A DNA stretch of 11,253 nucleotides from Nanobdellota archaeon. Lineage in GTDB: Archaea; Nanobdellota; Nanobdellia; Pacearchaeales; GW2011-AR1. The notes beneath the pieces are model-generated. The model was not told the DNA's origin, did not search any database, and saw only the letters and a program-made list of their open reading frames with translations. The position numbers and the translations under genes were made by a program. Shown here piece by piece: positions 1 through 5,209 of this stretch. The stretch is taken from the NCBI GenBank assembly GCA_018816205.1, contig JAHIWJ010000109.1, positions 1 through 11,253 of the forward strand. Direction: 5' to 3'. How positions within the stretch are numbered: the first letter of the stretch is position 1; each line of letters opens with the position of its first letter.

Positions 1-385
1 ATTTGCAAGAACAATATACAGACTGCCCGGGCAACCGGGAGGAAGGCGCGGGCCACGTTAGGTGAGTACATCCCAAATACCCTGGGCTACACGCGCGCGG
101 CAATGCTGCATTCAAAGGGCCGCAACACCGAAAGGTGAAGCTAATCTCATAAACCGCAGCTTAGTTCAGATCGAGGGTTGCAACTCACCCTCGTGACGCT
201 GGAATTGGTAGTAATTGGTTTTTATCAGAGACCAGTGAATAAGTCAATGTCCCGTGCTCTCACCGCCCGTCAAACCAACCGAGTTTAGCCTTGGTGAGGC
301 CCGTCAGGGACGAGCCTTTGTTAGACAAGGTAGGTTAAGTCGTCACAAGGTATCTGTAGGGGAACCTGCAGATGGATCACCTCCT
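1..385 (+). rRNA. 16S rRNA, 3' part (5' end outside window)
   Basis: This is the 3' domain of the small-subunit rRNA. Recognisable blocks in order are AGGAAGGCGCGGGC (about 40-53), GGGCTACACGCGCG (about 83-96), the ACCGCCCGTC decoding-site block (262-271), AAGTCGTCACAAGG (337-350) and the 3' tail GGATCACCTCCT (374-385), which contains the anti-Shine-Dalgarno. The signature near ACCGAAAGGTGAAGCTAATC (127-146) is archaeal in style. The gene is divergent at positions usually invariant: the stretch before ACCGCC reads GTGCTCTC instead of TGYACACAC, and the 1492-region reads GTCGTCACAAGG instead of GTCGTAACAAGG. The 3' end is placed by homology to the CCTCCT terminus and may be off by a base or two. 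Confidence 0.97.
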
Positions 386-450
386 AAAATTAATAATTTT
401 AAAATACCAAAGTGATAGGTGCGAGTTACAATAATGATCGTTTGCATACC

Positions 451-473
451 CATTTCTCTTTTTTAGAGAAATG
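451..473 (+). other. hairpin downstream of 16S rRNA
   Basis: A perfect 9-bp stem, CATTTCTCT paired with AGAGAAATG, closes a loop of five T. It lies 65 nt after the 16S 3' end and just before the first protein gene. It could be a 3'-processing or stability element of the 16S precursor, or a termination signal. No T-tract follows it, so bacterial-type intrinsic termination is unlikely. The function is inference; the pairing is seen directly. Confidence 0.5.
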
Positions 474-477
474 AAAG

Positions 478-507
478 TTAACAAAATAAAACTTAACAAA
501 ATAAAAC
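478..507 (+). repeat. perfect 15-bp tandem duplication before start codon
   Basis: Two exact copies of TTAACAAAATAAAAC (478-492 and 493-507) abut each other, and the second ends immediately before the ATG at 508. Each copy has an A/T-rich TATA-like core. The upstream copy lies about 16-30 nt ahead of the start, where an archaeal TATA box of a leaderless gene would sit. Confidence 0.85.
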
Positions 508-804
508 ATGGAAGTTGAATCTGGAATTGTTAAAGAAGTCGTTCCTACTGTTGAAGGATGGACGCGCATCACATTAACCTTATTAGACAGCCCAAGATGG
601 GACGAAACTTCTGTAAATTATCATACCACATTATCAGAAACAGAAAGGCGTTATTTAGCAGGAAGAAACATTGATATTATTACTAGAGATAGCGATCTAA
701 GAAATGGTGGAATAACTGAAGAAATTACTTGCGCCGGCGGATCATACCACAAGGTGAATTTATCTCCCGAACAAGTAAAAAGAATTCTAAATAGTAACCC
801 TTAA
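508..804 (+). CDS. hypothetical protein, 98 aa
   Basis: I do not recognise this small soluble protein. It begins MEVESGIVKEVV and has alternating hydrophobic residues suggesting beta strands in the first third, one cysteine at residue 75, and an acidic-basic C-terminal helix (SPEQVKRILNSN). There is no signal peptide or membrane segment. The ATG immediately follows a duplicated A/T-rich element and no Shine-Dalgarno is present, fitting a leaderless transcript. It is the first gene after the 16S rRNA and is followed 24 nt later by the next small gene in the same direction, so the two may be cotranscribed. Reality as a gene is supported by the clean frame, the leaderless-type start and codon texture like the neighbours. 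No function is assigned. Confidence 0.6.
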   Translation: MEVESGIVKEVVPTVEGWTRITLTLLDSPRWDETSVNYHTTLSETERRYLAGRNIDIITRDSDLRNGGITEEITCAGGSYHKVNLSPEQVKRILNSNP

Positions 805-828
805 ATCCCCATCTTCCTTTTACCAATA

Positions 829-1128
829 ATGGCTGGAATTAAAAGAATTCTCTATCTTGTCTTGCCGTTAGCTTTAGCAATAAGTCTACCTTCTCATCAG
901 GAAATTCCCCCAAGATCCTTTTACGAACCCCTAGTTTCTCAAACCGCGAGTTCTCCTAGAACCACCATTAAATTTTCCTGCGGGGGCTCTGGTATCGATT
1001 ATGCAATCGGTGTAAGAGTAGAAAATGGAGATCGATTAGACATTTATGGTTTTTCTACATTCGAAGGACCAAAGAAAATTTCCTGCCATCAAGAAGGAGA
1101 CAAAATTATCGTTGATTCAGGATTATAA
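829..1128 (+). CDS. small putative secreted or membrane-anchored protein, 99 aa
   Basis: The N-terminus has a signal-peptide shape: K5 and R6 precede a hydrophobic stretch at residues about 7-20 (ILYLVLPLALAISL), followed by a polar segment. The remaining roughly 75 residues look like a small beta-rich extracellular domain with two cysteines (51 and 86) that could form a disulfide. I do not recognise the family. No lipobox cysteine follows the hydrophobic stretch, so it is not a typical lipoprotein; it could also stay anchored by an uncleaved N-terminal helix. It follows the 98-aa gene by 24 nt, with a weak A/T-rich element (CTTAAAT) across that gene's stop, so it could be expressed either way. 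Export is inference from hydrophobicity alone. Confidence 0.6.
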   Translation: MAGIKRILYLVLPLALAISLPSHQEIPPRSFYEPLVSQTASSPRTTIKFSCGGSGIDYAIGVRVENGDRLDIYGFSTFEGPKKISCHQEGDKIIVDSGL

Positions 1129-1144
1129 TCGTTAGATGCAAAAT

Positions 1145-1153
1145 CTTAAAAAC
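1145..1153 (+). promoter_or_regulatory. TATA-like box for tRNA-Ala(TGC)
   Basis: CTTAAAAAC lies 31-39 nt before the mature tRNA 5' end, consistent with archaeal TATA placement if the transcript starts a few bases ahead of the tRNA. It falls between the stop of the preceding gene (1128) and the tRNA. Confidence 0.45.
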
Positions 1154-1183
1154 CACCCTTTTCTTTTTCAACTCATTGAAGAC

Positions 1184-1254
1184 GGGCCCGTCGTTCAATG
1201 GTAGGATACGTCACTTGCACTGATGAGACACGAGTTCGATTCTCGTCGGGTCCA
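1184..1254 (+). tRNA. tRNA-Ala (anticodon TGC)
   Basis: The sequence folds into a full cloverleaf of 71 nt. The acceptor is GGGCCCG (1184-1190) with CGGGTCC (1247-1253) plus discriminator A1254, and contains the G3:U70 wobble that is the alanine identity element. The D-arm is GTTC/GGAT with GG in its loop. The anticodon stem is CGTCA/TGATG around loop CTTGCAC, with anticodon TGC at 1216-1218. The T-arm is ACGAG/CTCGT with loop TTCGATT. CCA is not encoded. A tRNA-Ala in the 16S-23S spacer is a classic archaeal arrangement, although here protein genes separate it from both rRNAs. Its 3' end from the T-loop onward is repeated downstream, see the repeats ending at 1388 and 2386. Confidence 0.95.
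1240..1254 (+). repeat. tRNA 3'-end direct repeat, copy 1 (within tRNA-Ala TGC)
   Basis: TTCTCGTCGGGTCCA forms the end of the T-loop, the 3' T-stem and the 3' acceptor strand of the tRNA. It recurs exactly at 1374-1388 and nearly so at 2373-2386. The tRNA 3' end is the usual target of site-specific integrases, so this is a candidate attachment core. Confidence 0.8.
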
Positions 1255-1256
1255 CT

Positions 1257-1367
1257 TCAGGACTGCAAGTCCTGAGACGATGGCTTGTGCCATCGGCAAA
1301 CAAGATTGCGAAGCAATCCAAAAATAGTTTCTTGATTCATACAACTTCTTTTCTAAAGAAGTCGTAT
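1257..1367 (+). other. run of four hairpins between tRNA-end repeats
   Basis: Four consecutive perfect or near-perfect hairpins fill most of the 134-bp segment after the tRNA. The first is TCAGGACT/AGTCCTGA (8 bp, loop GCA, 1257-1275). The second is CGATGGC/GCCATCG (7 bp, loop TTGT, 1278-1295). The third is GATTGC/GCAATC (6 bp, loop GAA, 1304-1318). The fourth is ATAC-ACTTCTTT/AAAGAAGT-GTAT (8 bp, then one mismatch, then 4 bp, 1339-1367). There is no plausible plus-strand gene. It may be a structured RNA transcribed with the tRNA, or a folded recombination site. Identity is unknown. Confidence 0.6.
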
Positions 1368-1373
1368 TTCTGG

Positions 1374-1388
1374 TTCTCGTCGGGTCCA
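1374..1388 (+). repeat. tRNA 3'-end direct repeat, copy 2
   Basis: An exact 15-nt copy of TTCTCGTCGGGTCCA from tRNA-Ala(TGC), ending 134 nt after the tRNA end. The flanks differ (TTTATT follows here, CTTCAG after the tRNA), so the match is confined to the tRNA 3' part, as expected for an attachment-site core rather than a large duplication. Confidence 0.85.
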
Positions 1389-1416
1389 TTTATTTATGTT
1401 TTACTCTGACAATATG

Positions 1417-1424
1417 TTTTTAAT
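1417..1424 (+). promoter_or_regulatory. TATA-like box for the 301-aa gene
   Basis: TTTTTAAT sits 21-28 nt ahead of the ATG at 1445, with no Shine-Dalgarno between, matching a leaderless archaeal promoter. It lies inside the segment bounded by tRNA-end copies 2 and 3, so that segment carries its own promoter. Confidence 0.5.
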
Positions 1425-1444
1425 TAATCTCTTTATCCACAATT

Positions 1445-2350
1445 ATGGCCAAACTAAACCTCCCTGTAGCAGTGCCCTACGTTTATCCGGAAACTGTTGT
1501 AGAAGTTAATGACAGATTACAAGACCTTAACCATCTGGACACTGCCATTGGCAGAATTAAAGAGAAGAACCCTTTGGTTTGCCCAAATTTCAATACGCGC
1601 ATTTCCAGTGTTTCCGAAAGAGTAGAAACTATTGGAAAGTATACTTTCGCACTCCTTTATGAGTGTATGGATCAAGAAGCTAGAGCTGAAAGATTAAGTT
1701 TACCAGTTGTGAGCCGCGAAGCAAGGCGGGATGTTACAAGAAGATTTCAAAAAGATCCAGAAGGTTTTCAATTAGATACAACCAAGGAGCTTTTTTTCAG
1801 AGGAAAAGCGTTGGCAGAACGTTTAAGGAACACAGGCGCATTACCAAATCAAAGGGACCAAGCAGCAGTTTATGTTAATTGGTTGATGCCCTTAGCCTTT
1901 TCCTTTTTATTCACCCAGGCACAAACGAACGCTAATCGACAATTCAGTGGCACTCAGAGAACCTCAGTCGATATGTGCGAATACGAAACCGTTCAAGATC
2001 CCAAGGCAACTTTCAGACAATTCGATGCAAACTTTGTGCCTTTGCGCGGAGACGGCATAGAGCCTTATTTTTTATGGAGAAGAGAAGAAGGCACTTTAGT
2101 TTATGCCCGGGCCAACCCTGAGCTTGGGAGGAACTTTATTGCATTTGTTTCATTAAGAGGATTAGATCGGGCAGTTTTAGGGTTAGTAAAAGAATTTCAA
2201 GAGAAGACCCCCACAGAGTTATTACCCTTGCCATTTGATCCTTCACACCCCAATCATCATAGGCTTAATTGGGTGATGTCGGAATCTACATACAATCCTT
2301 ATTTTGTAAAATACTATGACAGGAATATTGCTGCAGCCACAAGCCATTAA
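1445..2350 (+). CDS. hypothetical protein, 301 aa, inside a tRNA-end-bounded segment
   Basis: I do not recognise this protein. It looks soluble and helical in its first half (residues about 50-165, many Arg/Glu/Gln), with three cysteines (46, 74, 178), aromatic residues in the middle (YVNWLMPLAFSFLF around 143-156) and a His-rich C-terminal stretch (SHPNHHRLNW around 267-276) ending in a Tyr cluster. The start ATG at 1445 is preceded by a TATA-like box and no Shine-Dalgarno. The gene lies between two copies of the tRNA-Ala(TGC) 3' end (1374-1388 and 2373-2386) and nearly fills that interval, so it may be cargo of a small integrated element. I looked for the tyrosine-recombinase pattern (R, HxxR, Y) because of this position and did not find a convincing one. 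Codon use appears somewhat less A/T-biased than that of the neighbours. Confidence 0.7.
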   Translation: MAKLNLPVAVPYVYPETVVEVNDRLQDLNHLDTAIGRIKEKNPLVCPNFNTRISSVSERVETIGKYTFALLYECMDQEARAERLSLPVVSREARRDVTRRFQKDPEGFQLDTTKELFFRGKALAERLRNTGALPNQRDQAAVYVNWLMPLAFSFLFTQAQTNANRQFSGTQRTSVDMCEYETVQDPKATFRQFDANFVPLRGDGIEPYFLWRREEGTLVYARANPELGRNFIAFVSLRGLDRAVLGLVKEFQEKTPTELLPLPFDPSHPNHHRLNWVMSESTYNPYFVKYYDRNIAAATSH

Positions 2351-2372
2351 CATCCATTCACAAAAAAGATGC

Positions 2373-2386
2373 TTCGTCGGGTCCAC
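2373..2386 (+). repeat. tRNA 3'-end direct repeat, copy 3
   Basis: TTCGTCGGGTCCAC shares the 14-nt string TCGTCGGGTCCACT (2374-2387) with the tRNA end and its immediate downstream bases (1243-1256), and 12 nt with copy 2. Because it matches copy 1 beyond the mature tRNA end, it may be the original right-hand junction, with copy 2 a later insertion between them. That order is inference. Confidence 0.75.
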
Positions 2387-2403
2387 TCTTTCTAAGCAAA
2401 CAA

Positions 2404-2411
2404 TTTTAATC
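2404..2411 (+). promoter_or_regulatory. TATA-like box for tRNA-Ala(CGC)
   Basis: TTTTAATC lies 22-29 nt before the mature 5' end of the second tRNA, in the 46-nt interval following tRNA-end repeat copy 3. Confidence 0.4.
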
Positions 2412-2432
2412 ACCCCTTTGTCTATTAACTAG

Positions 2433-2503
2433 GGGCCTGTAGTATCACTGCAGAATATCGCATTCGCATTGCGAAGATCCGAGTTCAATTCTCGGCAGGT
2501 CCA
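2433..2503 (+). tRNA. tRNA-Ala (anticodon CGC)
   Basis: This is a second alanine cloverleaf of 71 nt. The acceptor is GGGCCTG (2433-2439) with CAGGTCC (2496-2502) plus A2503, again with G3:U70. The anticodon stem TCGCA/TGCGA encloses loop TTCGCAT, with anticodon CGC at 2465-2467. The T-arm is CCGAG/CTCGG with loop TTCAATT. The D-arm is poor: GTAT against GAAT gives one Watson-Crick pair, two wobbles and an A-A mismatch, and the 7-nt loop CACTGCA lacks the G18G19 pair that normally docks on the T-loop. It resembles the Ala(TGC) gene upstream and is probably a paralogue. It would read GCG codons. The weak D-arm leaves some doubt about activity. Confidence 0.88.
2494..2503 (+). repeat. tRNA-Ala(CGC) 3'-end direct repeat, copy 1
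   Basis: GGCAGGTCCA at the 3' end of tRNA-Ala(CGC) recurs exactly at 2585-2594. At 10 nt this is shorter than the repeat at the TGC gene, but the phase (ending at the discriminator A) is the same. Confidence 0.65.
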
Positions 2504-2525
2504 GTCAAACTTCCAGAATCTTCTT

Positions 2526-2594
2526 CCTGCCGAGTTAGCTCTCGAATGCGCAAGCGTTCGAACGGCTGAACAAAGTTCAGACCTGGCAGGTCCA
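2526..2594 (+). other. cloverleaf-like structured segment ending in the tRNA-end repeat
   Basis: CCTGCC (2526-2531) pairs with GGCAGG (2585-2590) and encloses three hairpins: GAG-TTAG-CTC (2532-2541), TCGAATGC-GCAA-GCGTTCGA (8 bp with a GNRA tetraloop, 2542-2561) and CTGAAC-AAA-GTTCAG (6 bp, 2566-2580). The 3' end after the outer stem is TCCA (2591-2594), resembling a discriminator base plus CCA. The overall shape mimics a tRNA, but arm sizes are wrong and the third loop has 3 nt instead of 7, so it is not a normal tRNA. It could be a tRNA-like RNA or a folded recombination site. GCCG/CGGC pairing (2529-2532/2563-2566) is a competing alternative. Confidence 0.55.
2585..2594 (+). repeat. tRNA-Ala(CGC) 3'-end direct repeat, copy 2
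   Basis: An exact copy of GGCAGGTCCA ending 91 nt after the tRNA end. It also supplies the 3' strand of the outer stem of the cloverleaf-like segment. Confidence 0.65.
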
Positions 2595-2622
2595 AAAATT
2601 AGTTCCACTTTGTCCCAGGTAG

Positions 2623-2633
2623 CTTTATTAAAC
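2623..2633 (+). promoter_or_regulatory. TATA-like box for the 86-aa gene
   Basis: CTTTATTAAAC lies 22-32 nt before the ATG at 2655 with no Shine-Dalgarno in between, the leaderless pattern used by several genes here. Confidence 0.5.
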
Positions 2634-2654
2634 AATATACTTTAATTCTCCCTC

Positions 2655-2915
2655 ATGGCAGACGAAAGAGAAGTTATTTATCATGTCACTGGAAGAATCA
2701 CCTCAACAGGAGTAGAACTACAAAGACATGTCTCAAGATTGCCTCCTGAAGAAGTCAGGGAACTTGAAGCAGCACTCCGAGAATCATTCAAAGGGCAGGT
2801 AACCTCTTTAAGATATTCAAAAGCTTTCTATCCCATAGACGTCACAATCTACGCAAGAGAATCCCCTCCAAATCCCCCAAGACAACCAGACGTAGACCCA
2901 AGTCTCTACGCTTAG
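2655..2915 (+). CDS. hypothetical protein, 86 aa
   Basis: I do not recognise this small soluble protein. Its N-terminal part looks like beta strands (EVIYHVTGRITSTGVELQRHV), followed by an amphipathic helix rich in Glu and Arg (PPEEVRELEAALRESF, about 31-46), another strand region, and a proline-rich acidic tail (residues about 71-83). It has no cysteine, signal peptide or membrane segment. The start is set by the TATA-like box 22-32 nt upstream. It sits between tRNA-Ala(CGC) with its repeat and the four-TM protein gene 37 nt downstream, which has its own TATA-like box, so it is probably transcribed separately. The regular secondary-structure pattern supports a real gene. Confidence 0.6.
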   Translation: MADEREVIYHVTGRITSTGVELQRHVSRLPPEEVRELEAALRESFKGQVTSLRYSKAFYPIDVTIYARESPPNPPRQPDVDPSLYA

Positions 2916-2922
2916 CACAACA

Positions 2923-2932
2923 TTTTTTAAAC
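2923..2932 (+). promoter_or_regulatory. TATA-like box for the four-TM protein gene
   Basis: TTTTTTAAAC sits 20-29 nt upstream of the ATG at 2952. An ATG also occurs at 2949 but is out of frame. Confidence 0.5.
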
Positions 2933-2951
2933 ATCTTTCTTTCTTTTATGC

Positions 2952-3746
2952 ATGGCCGGACTAAAAAATTTCTTTGTAGGCATACTAACAACCTTGCTTA
3001 TAATCTCACTTTCCCTCGCGATAGCTTCATTAGTCTTCTCAATGATGATTAATGAAAAGACACTTCTCTCAATAGCAGACAACGAAGTTAAGCCATTTAT
3101 CGAAGAGCAAATTGATACAGCATTAGCAGAAACCTCTCAATCTCAAATGGAAAACGAGCGCCGCACTGCAACACGGCTCTGCGAGCAAGGAGAAGTCTAT
3201 GCACTTGACATGGAAGCAGGTGATCCTATTGAAATTGACTGCACAGCCATCAACAACACCCCTCCTGAGAACTTCAAGGATTTACTAAAAGATTCTATAG
3301 TTGACTACACAATAAACTCTATCAAGGGCGGCCTTCAAGAAGCATCATCAAAACTCTTCTACATTATTCTAGCTTTGTGGATATCTGTCGCCCTATCACT
3401 AATACTCATTTTAGCAATTATCCTAATTGAAGGAAAGTTTCCCTTCAAAACTTTCGGAACAACCGGAATAATTGCAGGCCTCCCCTTCATTTTCATAGTC
3501 TTCTCCCAAACATTTTTAATTGCAATGGTAAAAGAAGAAATACAAAAATCAGTCCCTCCAGAACTTATCGATCAGGTCTTACAATCTTCGCTTTTCCAAG
3601 CAATAACCCAATTGTTAAAGAACCTAATGCTCGGCATGGCCATCGGCTTCGCTCTACTCTTCCTAGCAGGGCTAATCCTTTTGCTGGCAGGAGTCTTACT
3701 TCACAAAAAAAATCCACAGGAGAAAACTCCCCCTAAAAAGGCCTAA
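2952..3746 (+). CDS. hypothetical membrane protein, four predicted TM segments, 264 aa
   Basis: The hydrophobic segments are at about residues 8-32, 135-159, 165-192 and 225-250. Between TM1 and TM2 is a polar domain of about 100 residues, probably extracytoplasmic, with two cysteines (77 and 97) that could form a disulfide; a second polar amphipathic stretch lies at about 193-223. The C-terminus is short and lysine/proline-rich, probably cytoplasmic. I recognise no named family; proteins of this general layout are common and uncharacterised in small-genome archaea (family-level recollection, not a search). The gene has its own TATA-like box and lies directly upstream of the 23S promoter region. 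Nothing in the sequence ties it to ribosomes, and its position between the rRNA genes appears incidental. Confidence 0.75.
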   Translation: MAGLKNFFVGILTTLLIISLSLAIASLVFSMMINEKTLLSIADNEVKPFIEEQIDTALAETSQSQMENERRTATRLCEQGEVYALDMEAGDPIEIDCTAINNTPPENFKDLLKDSIVDYTINSIKGGLQEASSKLFYIILALWISVALSLILILAIILIEGKFPFKTFGTTGIIAGLPFIFIVFSQTFLIAMVKEEIQKSVPPELIDQVLQSSLFQAITQLLKNLMLGMAIGFALLFLAGLILLLAGVLLHKKNPQEKTPPKKA

Positions 3747-3767
3747 CACCGACGTCAAACCCAAATG

Positions 3768-3775
3768 TTTAAAAA
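3768..3775 (+). promoter_or_regulatory. candidate 23S rRNA promoter, upstream TATA-like box
   Basis: TTTAAAAA within AATGTTTAAAAACC is a strong archaeal-type TATA element about 220 nt before the mature 23S 5' end. A start about 25 nt downstream would give a leader of roughly 200 nt containing the processing stem. No gene on either strand is convincing between 3747 and 3990, so that interval is interpreted as 23S promoter and leader. Confidence 0.5.
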
Positions 3776-3897
3776 CCCTCGATAACCTAACATTTTACTC
3801 TTCGGAGGAAACTCAAAATCGTAAATCGAAAACTCATAAATCATATTCACTTTTTTAGTGATAGTGGTGCTATACCGACGGTTAAGTATCACGCAGA

Positions 3898-3906
3898 GTT
3901 TATAAT
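3898..3906 (+). promoter_or_regulatory. candidate 23S rRNA promoter, proximal TATA-like box
   Basis: GTTTATAAT about 90 nt before the 23S is a second possible TATA box. A start near 3930 would still include both halves of the 5' processing stem. Which of the two boxes is used cannot be decided from sequence. Confidence 0.4.
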
Positions 3907-3937
3907 CAATGAAGCAAGTAAGAAGGTAATTTCCACT

Positions 3938-3956
3938 AGCAAACAAAATGTTTGCT
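3938..3956 (+). other. hairpin in the 23S leader
   Basis: AGCAAACA pairs perfectly with TGTTTGCT (8 bp, loop AAA). It stands immediately before the 5' half of the 23S processing stem and may help set up precursor folding. Confidence 0.45.
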
Positions 3957-3990
3957 GTTTAGAAGGAACAATATAGTTTATCTGATCTTA
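3957..3990 (+). other. 5' half of 23S rRNA processing stem
   Basis: CTGATCTTA (3982-3990) is perfectly complementary to TAAGATCAG (7399-7407), and GTTTAGAAG (3957-3965) to CTTCTAAAC (7408-7416). The two 5' parts are separated by 16 nt while the 3' partners are contiguous. Alternatively GTTTA at 3976-3980 pairs with TAAAC at 7412-7416, leaving a small asymmetric loop. Such stems bring the 23S ends together for archaeal rRNA processing. A textbook bulge-helix-bulge is not obvious. Confidence 0.7.
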
Positions 3991-4027
3991 TTAATTAAAC
4001 TGTTAGATGGATAGCTTGGTTTGGATT

Positions 4028-4058
<31 letters not shown>

Positions 4059-5183
4059 CTTGGGGAGCCGCATGCGGGCTTTGAGCCAAGGATCTCCGAA
4101 TGCGAAAACGTGTTCTACGAAAATCCCGAGAGGGAAGCATACGCCGGGAATTGAAACATCTTAGTACCGGCAGGAAGAGAAATCAATTGAGATTCCCTAA
4201 TTAGCAGCGAGCGAAAAGGGAACAGGGCAAACCGAATCTCCGTTGGAAACGACGGCAGAGATGTGGTGGAGTTGAGCCTAAGTTGTCGAGGGGAAGTTGA
4301 CTGGAACGTCATGCTTTAGAGGGTGATAGCCCCGTACTTGAAGACGATATGGCATGCTCTAACAGAGTAAGGCCCCCTAGAAAGGAGGCCCGAATACGGC
4401 AGGATTAACTGCCAACCCTAAATATAAATCCAAGTCCGATAGCGAACTTAGTACCGCGAGGGAAAGCTGAAAAGTACCCATAATAGGGGGTTAAAAGACT
4501 TGAAATCTATCAGTGACATGTGGTTACGGCATTACGGTGTTGTAACGTACGTTTTGAAAAACGGGCCACGGAGTGTATTTATGCGGCGAGGTTAAATAAG
4601 AAGCCGGAGCGCAAGCGAGTCTGAAAGGGCGCGAGTCACCTGGATACGACCCGAAGCCGGATGATCTATTCCTGAGCAGGTCGAAGTTTTTCGAAAGGAG
4701 AATGGAGGACCGAACCGGTGTTGTGCGCATGCACTCGGATGATTTGGGAATAGGGGTGAAAAGCCAATCTAATTCGGCAATGGCTGGTTCCTGTCGAAAT
4801 ATGCCGTAGTATAGTCTCTACGTGCTCGCCAGCGGGGTAAAGTACGGATAAGGTCCGCAGGGCCGCAAGGTTACGGGACCTATTCCAACTCAGAACCTGT
4901 TGGCTGTATATGTAGGGAATAGGGGGCAGGGCGTAAGGTTCTGTTCCGAAACGCGAACAAGCGAGACTAAAGTTAAGGTCCCTAAAGGTATGCTAAGTGT
5001 AACAAACCTGGTTTTGAACCTGAGACACTAGGGATGTAGGCCCAGAAGCAGCCATCATGTAAGGAAAGCGTAACAGCTCACCTATTGAGGTTCGAAGCGG
5101 GGAAAATGGACGGGGCTAAGCATACTACCGATACTTTAGAGGCACTCGACAATTTTGTGGGTTTTTTTGAAAAAATAATCTTG

Positions 5184-5209
5184 AAGCCCGACGATTCGTC
5201 GTCGGGTTT
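5184..5209 (+). terminator. terminator-like hairpin inside the 23S insertion
   Basis: CCCGACGA (5187-5194) pairs with TCGTCGGG (5199-5206) around a TTCG tetraloop. The stem is extended by AAG/TTT to 11 bp and followed by TTTTAATTTTATTT. This resembles a bacterial intrinsic terminator, lying ahead of the insert's own gene and inside an rRNA gene. It may instead be a folding or cleavage signal for the insert. Confidence 0.5.

Noticed and set aside
1220..1275. Box C/D-like RNA (TGATGA at 1221 region and CTGA at 1272)
   Set aside because: The C-box-like string is the anticodon stem of the tRNA and the D-box-like string is part of a perfect hairpin; no C'/D' pair or guide layout fits.
1195..1389. 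64-aa minus-strand open frame over tRNA-Ala(TGC)
   Set aside because: It is antisense to the tRNA and the hairpin segment. Its residues (MDPTRT, KWTRRESNSCL) are translations of the two tRNA-end copies, so it is a shadow of structured RNA.
1445..2350. Tyrosine recombinase (integrase) for the 301-aa gene
   Set aside because: Its position between tRNA-end repeats suggested it and a His-rich stretch plus Tyr cluster occurs near the C-terminus, but the conserved R, HxxR and LGH context is not found.
2429..2635. 68-aa minus-strand open frame over tRNA-Ala(CGC)
   Set aside because: Antisense to the tRNA and the cloverleaf-like segment; the frame is explained by RNA sequence, and no promoter is seen.
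3755..3946. 63-aa minus-strand open frame in the 23S leader
   Set aside because: It lies across the 23S promoter and leader, has no promoter of its own, and its composition does not look like a protein of this genome.
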